NCBI RefSeq assembly: GCF_036669915.1
Contig: NC_089325.1
Span: 4,224,683 to 4,288,682, forward strand
Source: Pocillopora verrucosa
Lineage: Eukaryota > Cnidaria > Anthozoa > Scleractinia > Pocilloporidae
DNA length: 64,000 bases
Reading direction: 5' to 3'
In this document: positions 35,664 to 47,484 of the stretch, one piece after another
Position numbering within the stretch: the first letter of the stretch is position 1
Layout: the number at the start of each line of letters is the position of its first letter
Made by a program: the position numbers and the translations under genes
Notes under the pieces: generated by a model
Database searches by the model: none
Told to the model about the DNA's origin: nothing
The model's input: only the letters and a program-made list of their open reading frames with translations

Positions 35664-38600
35664 TAAGTGAGGGGCACTTACATTCAAGATCCATCAGTCA
35701 ACACTGAACCAGTGCCAAGAGACCATTTACCCATCCTCTCTCGCCCAGGGTCGTTTTAAAGGGCGAACCGACGAGGCATGCAAGGTATGCTAGCCATGCG
35801 AGCCATCGCAAAATGTATTTTATGAAAACCTTTTTCCTCGTGGAAATATATGAAAAATGTTATATTTCGTTATTGTTCCGCAGCAAGAAAATGCATACAG
35901 AGTAACAGTCGTCATGCGACGTTGTATCACGGTCGCTGATATTTATTGGAAGAGCCTGGGTCAAACGAATTACTCTCCCCTTCTTGGATGGATTTTTCTC
36001 TCCTTAGCTGTGTTCTTACCTGGTGTTTTTTTTTTTTTTTTTTTTTGCAGAATCAAGCCTTTTATTCTTTTTCGATCTTTGTTGTGGGAATCGAGCATCC
36101 TTGTCGCTTGTTCCTCTTAAGGCTTTTTCCGCTGTCGACTTTGGAGCATTTTGCAGCATTGATGATGCATATACGATCATGTATAATTAAAACCTCTTTT
36201 GATAATTAAGTTCATTGCCAGCTATTATTATATTGACATTAAGAGAAATTTGTAGAACATGACAGGAATTGCTGTAATTCACCATGAGTACGTAAAATAC
36301 GATAAAATACAGTTTATATTATGTTGAAAAAATAGCAATGGTCTTTTAGTTACCTAGAAATCCTTAGGTTTTTTATGGTAACATAAAAAGCATAAGGACT
36401 ATTGTTGCATTGTCGTACGTTCATTACAGTTGGTTTTTCAGTGAATTTAGTTGTTTCTATAATTTGACTTCACACCTTGCACCATGTCTTGCATGCCTCG
36501 TACGCCTCGCCGCCTCGCGTATTGGTGAGGGTAACACTATTGCCGACAATAATTCTTAATGTTTAGCGTTTCTTTCCATTTACTCTACTATAAACTGATG
36601 TTCGTCCTTTTCGTTGCGTTGCAGCATGGATTGGCACATTGTACGTGGGGCTCTCTTATCTCGTAGCTCCATTATCTGCTCACATCAATGATCGTTATAG
36701 CTACAGGTTTGCCGCTATTCTGGGATCCCTCTTAGGAATTATTGGTTTTATCTTTGCTTCATGGAGTTCCGATCTGTGGATGATGTTTTTAACATTTGGC
36801 TTAATGTCTGGTATTGGGCATGGATTGATTTTCAATACTTCCGTTTTGGTGATCCTGCAGCATTTCGTGAAATGGCGTTCAGTAGCTGTCGGTATTGTGG
36901 CTTCAGGGCCAGCTATTGGCATGTTTGTCTTCTCCCAAATCAGTCGATTGTTATTAAACACGTTTGGATGGCCGGGGGCAATGATAGGATACGCCATCTT
37001 GTACTTTGTATGCGGATTGTGTGCCACTATGTTCGTGACACTAAAGACATTTAAGGAAGACAACAGCGACATCAATTCTCATGGAATAAAACGTGAAGAG
37101 TCAAAAACATCATCTCCCCTCAGAAATCGTCATTTTCTGATTATGTTTTCTTCATTTGTTATCATTCACTTTAGTTATTATGTTCCCACTATACACATAG
37201 TAAGTATCAATTTGATGTTTTGGTTGATAAACAGACTGGCTATACTGAATTGCAATCTTATCACGTTATGATACTTCGTCCTAGCCGAGACAGTCGCCTT
37301 GCGTAGAGTGAGAACTAAAGAAACTTATGGAGATGTGGAAGTTTGTGTAGTCAGAAATGTTTGTCGGATAAACTTAAACGAAATAGACAGTAAGACTGTG
37401 AAGGGACGACAGACAGCTAAACAAGAAGGGTGATCCGTTGCGCAGATAAACGTCGTGGTAAAAAGACAAGAGGAGGGCAAAGAAACTTGTTGTTGTCAAG
37501 TTACTCTCTACTGCGAAATTTAAACCAGACAGGCAGATAGACAGAGTGACAAACGGTTATTTGGACATTCTGCCTGAAGGAAAGACAACGGGTCATGCAG
37601 ACGGTATGACGGGTAGGGAGGCAAGAGGTACTAAGGTAATCACGTTTGCTGGAAGACAGTAAGACAGACAGACGAACACACTTGCAGAGAGACAGACAGT
37701 TGGAAAACACGTAGGTAGGCATGTTGACAGGTAGTTGGGCGGTAGGCAGGCAGACAGGCAGGAAGAAAGGTAAATAGACAGGCAGGAAGACAGAGACAGT
37801 GGGACATGTAGGCAGACAGTCGGGTGTGTGGGCTGACAGAGACAGTCAGGCAGGCAGGCAAGCAGACAGAGACAGTCCGGCAGGCAGGCAGACAGAGAAA
37901 GTCAGCAAATAAGTAAGTAAACCGGTGGGCGGTTAGGCATAGACACGTAGATTAAAAAATCATTTGGGATGACAGACTGATCGAAATACAAACTTTCAGG
38001 AATATACGGGGATGTTTCGCAGATGAACTGATTTATCATGAAATTAGCGCCATGCCAGTTTCATGATGCTCCGATCCGATCCAAAATATGAAACATGAAT
38101 AAAGACTGAAGTAACTTTTGATGGGCCCTTTATTTTTTTCGTTCTCCAGGCAAAATACTGCGTAGAAGAACTCGCGATGTCCGGAGAAAGTGTTTCCTTG
38201 TTATACACTTACATGGCCGTAGCTTCCTTTATCAGTCGCCATCTTTTCTGCAAATTGGGAGACTTTCCATACTTCAATAGATTCTATCTTTATCAGGGGG
38301 GCATGACCATCAGTGGGCTATGTATCATAAGTATTCCTGTAGCAAGGTCGTTTGTGACCATACTGATACCATTAATGGGATTTGCTCTCATGGATGGATC
38401 ACTGGCGGGGCAACAGTCTCTACTTGTATTGGAATGTGTGGGACATCACAATGTGAACCATGCGTGGGGTTATATAATGCTTTTTGCAGGAATTAGCGCT
38501 AGTGTTGGACCTCCTTCGGTCGGTAAGTTGAATTTAATGTTGCAGTTACAGGCCATGGATTGGAAATTGTCTCTATTTAACTCCCACCACAAACAATCCA

Positions 38601-38833
38601 CTCATTTTTATCTAGTGCACTTATGGAATGACGTTTTTCTGATAGGTCTTATGGCTGACATGCTTGGCTCTTACACTATCCCATTTTATACTGCGGGCGT
38701 GGTGCTGATAGTAGGGGCCTCCATCACATCACTGATGACTTGTGTAAATCAACAATCCGAAGAAATTGACGCCCACATCGTTCAGTCAGAAGTGGAAGAA
38801 CTTTCGGTTGCAGAAAAAATAACTGTATTGTAG
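35083..38833 (+). CDS. SLC16/MCT-like MFS transporter, gene B
   Basis: Same four-exon structure and length (450 residues) as gene A: 35083-35299, 36625-37199, 38150-38522, 38646-38833, phases 1, 0, 1. Exon lengths are identical to gene A (217, 575, 373, 188). PDSYRSWLVCAAS occupies the TM1 signature, QHFVKWRSVAVGI the TM4-5 motif and SFISRHLFCKLGD TM8; it ends in ITVL. Exon 2 differs from gene A by only a few residues, implying recent duplication or gene conversion. The 123-nt last intron is also stop-free. Intron 1 is longer than in A and carries a decayed extra copy of the end of exon 1 and a CACGTG repeat. Substrate unknown. Confidence 0.9.
35391..35470 (+). repeat. CACGTG repeat, copy 3, inside gene B intron 1
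   Basis: GAATGCACATGTACCCATAG, CCACGTGGTTTTAT, GATGATGCGTGCGGAATGCA, then CGTGCAGAG. Same family as the other clusters. Confidence 0.65.
35490..35565 (+). pseudogene. decayed duplicate of the end of exon 1 in gene B intron 1
   Basis: GGGGCTTGCATTCAGTTATG then GTTTACGCCTAGCGTCCATA and CGAGAAGAAACAGGTAC parallel the end of exon 1 (GCTTTCAGTTATGGTTTACT ... CGACAAGAAACAGGTAA) with small deletions. The following ATCGATTTCGCGTCTGAAAT also matches the sequence after exon 1. A partial tandem duplication has left a non-functional exon copy. Confidence 0.75.
35606..35660 (+). repeat. (AAT)n microsatellite
   Basis: About 17 uninterrupted AAT/ATA units followed by an A-run, in gene B intron 1. Confidence 0.95.
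37500..37920 (+). repeat. CAGG/CAGA minisatellite in gene B intron 2
   Basis: Long imperfect run of GGCAGGCAGACAG-like units with interruptions. Open frames across it on the minus strand are artefacts of the repeat. A shorter related run lies in the same intron of gene A. Confidence 0.8.
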
Positions 38834-39478
38834 AAATGACATTTTTTTTTGTCTTTAGTTTTCCTACGTTTTGATCGGTTGCTTTAATTAAGCCTTGAAA
38901 TGATACTAGTTGCTTTGTTTAACTGTTCTGTCCTCGTTGTCTCCTAAAAATGCAATTTATGGCAATTTATATCCTGAGAATGAAAGATAATGGATATCGT
39001 AGAAAAAAGGTTAGAGCTGATGGTGAATCAGGTCATTTAGAACACACGACTGTTGTTCAGTCGTTCATGATATCAACAGCGAATTGCTCTGTATTCTAGT
39101 CAATCTCAATAAATTGTGGGTATGTAGCCTTCCTTTGTCCTCACGATCTAAAAGCATTTATCACGGAGGCGTGGATCAATGCAGGAATATTTGGAAGCTT
39201 CCATCCGAAGCGATAACATTCAGCTTTAACAGAAGCGGTTACATGGCGGTCACTAAGCTCGTTTTATTCTACATCGGCTTGGAGCAACTTCACTTTTGTT
39301 TAGAACACCTTGTACTTGAATTTTTCATACCGAACTGTCACTTCAGTTTTTGAGAGTTCTTCCGGCAATACATATATGCAGCATATCAGAAATTACTAGT
39401 AATGACCCTTCATATAGTCAGCTTGGGCTTCCTGTGATCGTTAAAATGGTGTGACTACAGTAGCAAAATATACGAAAA

Positions 39479-39600
39479 TGAATGGAATGCACGTGCTGAG
39501 TGCACGTGGATTCATACCAAAAATAGTTTGTTTCAAGAAGATGATGCGTGCGGGATGCACGTGAGAAGTGCACGTGCGCCCATAGCTACATGATTTTACC
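39479..39600 (+). repeat. CACGTG repeat, copy 4
   Basis: Four CACGTG sites: GAATGCACGTGCTGAGTGCA then CGTGG, and GGATGCACGTGAGAAGTGCA then CGTGCGCC, followed by CATAGCTACATGATTTTACC as at 32325. Confidence 0.75.
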
Positions 39601-39980
39601 ACAGTCGAACATGTATCAAGCGGTACCGTATTTAGCGGGCACCGTGTATTATGCGGTCGGTTGTCGAAGATCCGAATTTATTCCCTTTATTTTTAGTTAC
39701 TGCATTTTTCACCTCTGGTAAGCGGTCGTGGTCCCAATGGTCTCTTTCTGTTTATCCCTGTATTAAACAGTCACTTCGAGTAAAACCACTCAAGTTCACC
39801 TAAGAACAACCTTTCAAGTAAAATTAGATTCATTTTTATCTCCCGAAATTTATACTTGCAAACATTTTTAGTGAATTTTGCACGCCAAGAGGTCAATTAA
39901 GGAATGAAATGGCATTTTTCATAACGATCCTATTCTGTAGAGCCCGCAGTGATTCCCTGGGTGACCGCTCAGCTGTATTA

Positions 39981-40050
39981 CAAGATGGTCCGTGCAGAAT
40001 GCACGTGTGGGGTTCACGTGCGCCCCTAGCTGGGGAATGCACGTGCAGAG
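39981..40050 (+). repeat. CACGTG repeat, copy 5
   Basis: GAATGCACGTGTGGGGTTCA then CGTGCGCCCCTAGC and GGAATGCACGTGCAGAG. Same family. Confidence 0.7.
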
Positions 40051-41450
40051 AAAGTCGTAACTTGTTCCGGCGTTTGTTGTGATTCCATCGTGTTCTAGGA
40101 GGTTAATTGACGCCATGACAAATACCAATACACAGGGACCCACACGAACAATGTGACCGTTTGTGTATTTTGAAAGGGAGTCTTAAAAGGTTGTCATCAT
40201 TGTATTAAATCATGACGAGGAATCTCCATTTTCATCCAGATAAGCGCAATGTTACATGAATTGTGTATTGACTTTGCTGTAGCTGAAGACCGCGAATTTG
40301 GAGATTCTACGGATTTTTTGTTTGCGGTTGCGTTTAAAGGGTACTAGAAATATCACCGGTTCACACTCAGTCGTCGATGAGGAAAACGCTATCCTGATAA
40401 ACGTTTAGGCGAGTAACAATCTGCTTAACTCTGATTTATTGAAAAAAGGTTTTAAACAGCACAATAACGAGAAAAACACTTTAATTAGGCTGTTATGTAA
40501 CCCATTGACCTCTAAGAGTGACAAGCATCGAAAGTAATCTCTAATTCACGTGTCAAAGTCAGGAAAATAAAAAATTATCACCTATCATAGAAGCTCATGA
40601 TTGCTATACACATTCTCCTTGTCATCACCTTAGGAAATATATAGAGAACAGTATAGAGAATATGCCTACTGATGTTAGGGTGTCAGTTAAAAAGTTATTG
40701 AGGGACCGTTGATTTGATCCATTCTAAAATTCTCCGCCCCCTCGCTCGCCAGGGGATGAATAACGATTGGTCCCTAACCGTGGTTTGACCACTTTGCCTT
40801 TATAGCCATTCTCCTTTTGGTTTTTGTTGCGTCACTTTGAAACCGAAAATATCACCGTTCCTCATCAGGCCTGTTTCTCATTAAGTCGGTGCGGGTATTT
40901 ATAACACGCTGTCCAATTCTATCTGGATTCAACTTGGTTACTCAACTTATGTCAAGTAAGTGACGATATAACATTTTCACTCCAAGGAAAATTTCAATCG
41001 GGGAATAATTTAAATATAAACTGGACTAAAAACATTTTTTTTTTAAGATCGTGTTTTTGTGACAAGCTGCCGGTCAGAATTTCCACAAGAGCAAAATACC
41101 GGCAGAGTGATTTCGATCTTATTCTACTTTTTTTTTTGGTTGTTTTTTTTTTTTGACGAATGCAAGGAATGAATCCCCAAACTATTGTACATCTATTAAG
41201 AAGTACTATAAGATCGTAAATAGCCTCGAAATTCTCGACTATTGCTTAGTGAGGCTCGCTTGTTGTGTGACAGTTCCACGATTATATATTCTGGGTCGAC
41301 TTCCGGTTACTCGTGGCTTGCAGTATTTTACCCAAATGGCAATATATGCGAAACAGGGTTGTCGCATCCGTCTTGAGGGGAATTGAAGAAAAAAGGCAAC
41401 AGATCGTCAATGGACTTTTTTTTTTTTAATTCTTTCGGCTATAGCTTTGT

Positions 41451-41559
41451 TTATATATATATATATATGTAAATATAGAATCCCCTGATGAGAGAGTAAT
41501 CACGAAACAGGCTTGTAAGAACGAAAGCATATTCTCTTTGTTTTTTTCCTATCTCAAAA

Positions 41560-41600
<41 letters not shown>
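41451..41600. repeat. two AT microsatellites flanking a hairpin
   Basis: TA runs at 41451-41468 and 41561-41600 bracket about 90 bp of unique sequence that contains a hammerhead-core-like motif. The symmetrical layout suggests one small mobile or satellite-like unit. Confidence 0.65.
41483..41511 (+). other. hammerhead-core-like motif
   Basis: CTGATGAG at 41485-41492 and CGAAAC at 41503-41508 are exact matches to the two conserved core boxes of hammerhead ribozymes (CUGANGA and GAAA). They are separated by an 11-nt stretch that can form only a weak stem II. CCTG/CAGG at the outside also pair, giving a competing simple hairpin. Stem III and a cleavage site are not evident, so this may be a relic. 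Confidence 0.4.
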
Positions 41601-41603
<3 letters not shown>

Positions 41604-42919
41604 TTAAAGACACCGTCAATTGTACAGTCAGCGATCTCGTTCCAAAAGATATCGATATCTCTTTTAAGCCATAGTTATATAACTAGAAATTGATAACTTA
41701 AACTCGATGATATAACATATCATTCGCGTGGATATTTTGCTAGTTACGTAATATTTATCGATCTTCGTAGGGGGGCGAGGTAAATAACGATTAATAAGCA
41801 AAACTTCCGCTCGTAATATATGGAAACCATCAGTAAAGTTTTTATTTCTAGTGTTTATTTTGGCTTCTAGCCTTCGAAATACTTTTCAATTCTGAGCATC
41901 GTATCGATGGCGTAAGGCTGTGAAAACAGGTTTTTTGCCCTTGCAAATAACAGGATGGACGTGGAAAACTCAAATAAACTCTTACTGAAAGGGCTCTTCC
42001 TGGGGAATACTCGCAGGCAGCGCGAAGGTTGGAATCTGTTGCGGCTGTTGACTACCCTTAAGACAAAATAGTCTCGCAGTAAACTTCGCTTCAATCACGT
42101 TTTAATCCTCGGTCTTGGTATGTCCAGATACACCAAAGTACTTACCCAAGATACTTTACAACGCAGTTCTATTTAAGCCTAAATTACAACGGATTAGGTA
42201 ATGGTATTAATTATCTCAGTAAAGGAATACAAGGTTAAGCTTGAATTATCTGAGACATTTTTATAGCTACAATTGGCTAGAAAGGAATTTCGCCTCTTAC
42301 AAGATTTATCACTTTCAAAACAGCACAGGTAGATAACAACTAAAGAAAAGTCTAGGACAGGTAACGGTTAAAGTTTAACTATAATTACAGATATAGCAAC
42401 AACAACAGGTAGTATTTACGCTTTGCTGAGCTTAGCAAAAGTTCCATGTTGAATTTATGTTTTTCAATAGCGTAAGTCCAGTAAAATTAACAAGTGAAAC
42501 TCCTCTTGTTACAAAGTGTGTGCAAAAGAACAGAACAGCAAAAATTAAACAAATTAAACGTTCTTCAAAACGAACAAAAAGATCCGATGCTCTTAATGCT
42601 CGTTGCTAAAATTCATTCTCAAAGAAAGAAGAAAATCAGAGTTTGGGTCTTTCATAGCAACCATTTCCTTGCTCTGCTCTCCGTCCGTATTTTTACCGTC
42701 TATTATTTAAGCAAGAGACCACTCTCACTATGGGTTTACCGGCGTAATAACCCACGTGGGAAGTTGGTTGAACAAACTTATCGGCCTCGTGATGATTCGA
42801 CGGTGTTCATTGATTACTGATTTTGGTTAAACAATACGATAAGTGTAAAGCTTGCGACATGATTCTTTCCTGAATTTCATTTAATAGTCTCCTAGAGCTA
42901 CTACATACACTTTACAAAG

Positions 42920-45898
42920 ATGTCGAAATGCTTAACAAGACAAAGTGTAGTCCGATCGGACGTAGGGGAAGCATTGGAAAACAATTCAAGATGGTACCAG
43001 GACTGCTGTCGATCGTGGTTTGTTTGTGCAGCATCACTGATGTCAGTTATTGTCGTTTCCGGGATTGCATTTAGTTATGGTTTACTGTTACCGTCTTTGA
43101 TGGATGCGTTTGAGGCTTCCCGACAAGAAACAGGTAAGTGGCAAAGGTATAAAACATCAGCTTTATCCGTCTTGAATAGAACATGTGTCCAGCACCCATC
43201 ACCCAACACTGACCAAATAACAACAACGACAACATTGACCGACCGATCATACTTTTTAATCTTCTATACTGTTAAACGACAAAATCAAAACAGATCTTAC
43301 CTTAAAGCATTGTAAGAGCTTCATTACCACGGTGTTGGAAATATGAATGGAAATAACATATTAGCATAAGCCATTCAGTTAAAAAAAAATATTGTAAGAA
43401 GTTGATGATTTCCTATTTAGATGGCGGTCTTACTTTGTAAGTAGAGTGATTGTTATATTTTTTTTTCTGGGAGAAAATGGTCCATTTAACTCCACAAAAG
43501 TTTGTTAGTGCTTATGGCATATTATCCCATCGCGAGTTTGACATCAGTTTCTACCATGATTAAAACTTGCCGTGAAGCATTTCAATTATCTTGCGGTAAG
43601 ATATATTTCAATCGGCGCTTGATGAGTAGGAGAGTCGTTTGATCTGCTAAAAAAATTAATCTCGCGCATGAATTCCTGGAAATTCTTACTTCTTATACTT
43701 TCGATTCTTTACAGGTTTGTTTTTATGTTAATTTCATATCGAACTCTCGATCAAGAAAGTAATTCTTAATTTTTTTAATTTAGCACGTTCAACACCTCTT
43801 TCTGTAAGGCGATTTAAGGTGTAAATTTTTCATTCCGCACTGAATTTATAATCAGTTGACTTATATGAACGGCTCGAATAATTCTCTGTTTATTTTGTTG
43901 TTATGTAACAGACTTCAAGGGCTACTTTCTATTTAGTTATCTTTTAAGTGTAATTCTAATCTAAGCAACGGTTTCTTTATAATTTCTACATTACCAATCT
44001 TGTTTTTGTTTTGGCTGATCTTACCGCAAAAGTATGAAATTTTAGGTGGAAATTTGTTTTCGAATGAGTCAACAAACCGATGGTGCATTACTTAGTATGC
44101 GGGAACTGTTTCACGTAATTCAATGTGACTCACTGGTGAAGTAAGACGTTCGTCAAATATTAACAGCTTGCCAATTGTCGCCTTTATGAGCTGAAAACCG
44201 ACATGTTCCTGTAGTTGTTGCGTTATACCCCGAGCTAGCAAGTTGTTTTGAGTTTTTAAGAAAAGAAATAAAGAAAGTATGAACTGTGCAAGGAGTGTTA
44301 GAAATTTTTCCAACAATACACTAACTTTCAGCCTTTTGCATTGCAGCGTGGATTGGTACATTGTATGTAGGATTCGCCTTTCTTGTTGCTCCGTTGTCTT
44401 CTTACATCAATGATCGTTTCAGCTACAGGTTTACCGCCATTCTGGGATCCCTCTCAGGAATTATTGGTTTCATCTTTGCTTCATGGAGTTCCCATCTGTG
44501 GATGATGTATCTAACATTTGGTTTAATGTCTGGGATTGGGCATGGGTTGATTTTCAGTACTTGTAATTTGGTGATTCTGCAGCACTTCGTAAAATGGCGG
44601 TCAGTAGTTGTTGGTATTGTTGCTTCCGGGCCAGCCATTGGCATGTTTGTCGTTTCCCAAATCACTGACGTGTTCCTTAGTACGTTTGGATGGCCGGGGA
44701 CAATGAGGGGATACGCCATCTTGTTTTTTTTTTGCGGATTGTGTGCAACTGTGTTCATACCTCGGGAACAGTTTGAAGAAGACAACAGCGAATTTAAGTC
44801 TCAGAAACTCGGAATCGAACACGAAGAATCAGCCACTTCATCTCTATTCAGAAACAGCAATTTTCTGATTTTGCTTACTTCTTTCGCTGTTGTTAACATG
44901 AGTTTTTTTGTTCCCTCTATACACATAGTAAGTATCAGTTTGATATTTTTGTTTAGTTGACTTGCACTTCATGATAACCTGATAGCGGGCAGGTAGGTGC
45001 ACAGACGTGCAAACAAAAAATCATTCAGGGACACAGACCGAAATGTAAGCTTTGATTCATCTCGAAACAGGCAACACTTCTTTTGTGCTTTTCCGATCCC
45101 TACTCATGAGCCGTTAATGGAGAAGACGTAGTTTCCACTTCTGACCAGCCTTTTTATCATTTTAATTATTCTTCAGGCAAAATACTGTGTGCAGGAACTC
45201 CATATGTCCGAAAAGCATGTTTCCATGTTATATACATATATGGCTGTGGCATCCTTTATCAGTCGACATATTTTCTGCAAATTGGGAGACTTTCCGTACG
45301 TTAATAGATTCTATCTTTATCAAGTTGGAATGACTATCAGTGGACTATGTATCTTATGCATTCCAGTAGCAAGGTCGTTTGTTTCCATACTGATGCCATT
45401 AATTGGGTTTAGACTCATGGATGGAGCAATGGCGGGGCAACAGTCTCTGCTTGTGTTGGAATGCGTGGGACATCAAAAAGTAAACCGCGCGTGGGGTTAT
45501 ATTATGCTTTTTGCAGGGATCAGCGCCACTATTGGACCTCCGTTAATCGGTAAGTTCGAGCCAAAGGTTGCAATCAGTTTTCACGGATACGAGATTGTTT
45601 CAATGAAACCTGTATCATTGACCACCCACCCACTCGTACATGCTTATGTAATAACTTTTTTATTATTTTTGATATGTAATAACTTTTTGATATTTTCCAA
45701 TTTGTGATAGGTCTCATGGCTGACGAGCTTGGCTCGTACACTATCCCATTTTTCACTGCGGGTGCGGTGCTGATAGCAGGGGCCTCAATCACTCAGCTGA
45801 TGACCTGTGTAAAACAAAAATCAGGAGAAAGTGACGGTCGCATTGTTAAGTCAGCCGTTGAAGAGCTTTTAATCATGGAAAAAGTTACTGTATTGTAA
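42920..45898 (+). CDS. SLC16/MCT-like MFS transporter, gene C
   Basis: Four exons: 42920-43133, 44347-44927, 45177-45549, 45711-45898; phases 1, 0, 1; 451 residues. N-terminus MSKCLTRQ, TM1 signature slot YQDCCRSWFVCAAS, TM4-5 motif QHFVKWRSVVVGI, TM8 SFISRHIFCKLGD, C-terminus KVTVL. It is more diverged from A and B than they are from each other. Here the last intron is 161 nt and contains an in-frame stop, so the stop-free intron seen in A and B is not general. The TM6-7 loop is slightly longer and acidic. Last of the three plus-strand copies; faces genes D and E. Substrate unknown. Confidence 0.9.
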
Positions 45899-47484
45899 GA
45901 ACTGATGAACACTTCTGAAGCAACAGTGACCACGAAAATATCTGATTTCACTTATGAGTTATTCAGTCAGGTCGTTTAGCGAAAGTGACTTTTTTTTCTT
46001 AAAATTAAATTAGATCGGCTACTTTTTATGTGCCCTAAAATAATACTGGTTACTTTGTATCAGGGACCAGCCATTTTTTATCGTTAGGAGGTAAATCTTA
46101 TAAATTATCGCGTAAAATAAATTACCTTGAAAAAATATTTTCGTGAAAACCATCAACTCTTATCAACGAAATCACCATCAAAGACAAGTAGATGCTCATT
46201 TGCTTGTGCCCAGGCGCTAGTAATGATTTAGGGACCACTAATAAAAATTTCTGTCAAACCAACATGTACCCGGTATACTTTTCATGACTTCATCGAATCA
46301 TATCTCAAGGACCACGAGAACTGGGGTCGCTGCAGCTCCCGTCTTGATTCTTGAAACGCCTAAGAAATGGTGCCCCTTGTTTTTCTCTCCTCTCCCCATC
46401 AATTCGTTCTGCTTTGATCCATCGAAATGCCCATCAGAGAAGATCATCCAGAACACGGGATCCCTTGGACAGTCATTCATGTTATCACCGGCATATTTTT
46501 CTGTATCCATGTCAACCTCGATGAATTGCGCGTAAGTAACCTTGATTCAGCCATTTTTCTTGGCATCATTCTCGGAGTTTTTGGATTTGCCGTTCTCATT
46601 TTCCTCAACCCCCTTTCATGACTTGAGTAGTCGCATTGCTTCCGGGCGTTATTTTGATTCACCATCAGTTTACCGATTTGTGTTGAACCTAACAATAAAC
46701 TTTTAAATGATCCAGCGTTTGTAAACAAAATAGCGTTGAGGGGGGAGGGGATAGATAATTGAGCTCATTTTACTTTAAGATATGCGAAGCGTAAGAAGGA
46801 GTAATGAGAGGGGTTCAATATGTGTTCAAATTTCGTGACGTTGGCAGGGCTTTAGGAGTTTGAGGAGCATGCATCTTATCAAAAATGACGGGCCGATTGC
46901 CAATATGGCAAGTCAATTGGGAAGACTTTTAATTTATGGAGATTACGGCTTATTTTTGCTCTGGACGTGTTCCGTGGTATAACCCAGTGATCAAAACTTA
47001 ACCCATCTACGATTCCCTCTAAATATCCTCTTCAATCTTAAGGTGGGAACGAATTTAATATCAAGTTTACTTTGCAACCCGATGCCTGCTCCAGCGAAAT
47101 GAACAATAATGTTCTACAATCTGCATCTAATGAAGCGAATTAAAGCTGTTAAATACAAATCCATGAAAACAGCGTGAACACTTGAATACATGTGGTTTGC
47201 ATATTTTTTACACATGCGTCGTCGTGGATTATGACCCGTCGTTTAAAAGTTAACCCTAAAACGAAAAGTTTCTATTCTTTTTCTTAAAATGATAAGAAAT
47301 TACGGCAATTTTTTTTTTACTTTTACCATTATTTCAGGTACATTCTCTCTATTGTTTGTCTTTGCCAACAAAGGGTGGCAATGTAATCATGTTTCACAAG
47401 AAAAAGTTTCTTTCAATACCGTCATCATCATAATCCTCATCAAAGGTTTATTCTTTCCTTTGCCTGTTTTCTCCGCCATTTAAC
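45899..47484. other. intergenic between converging genes C and D
   Basis: No assigned gene. An open minus-strand frame at about 46298-46530 and a plus frame at 46427-46621 with hydrophobic stretches overlap each other; neither has recognisable family features. Confidence 0.45.

Larger units (their letters stand above)
38834..42919. other. intergenic, B to C
   Basis: Holds two CACGTG clusters (39479 and 39981), two AT microsatellites (41451-41468 and 41561-41600) and a hammerhead-core-like hairpin between them. An open frame at 42494-42820 contains HSQRKKKIRVWV but nothing that I can assign to a family. Confidence 0.5.

Noticed and set aside
37501-37861. Cys/Leu-rich minus-strand open frames
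   Set aside because: Pure translation of the CAGG/CAGA minisatellite.
42494-42820. Open frame with HSQRKKKIRVWV, at first suggestive of a Harbinger-associated protein
   Set aside because: Similarity is limited to a short basic stretch; the rest does not match the family pattern.
46284-46728. Overlapping open frames on both strands with hydrophobic segments
   Set aside because: No family motif, no consistent splice partners, and several frames overlap the same bases.
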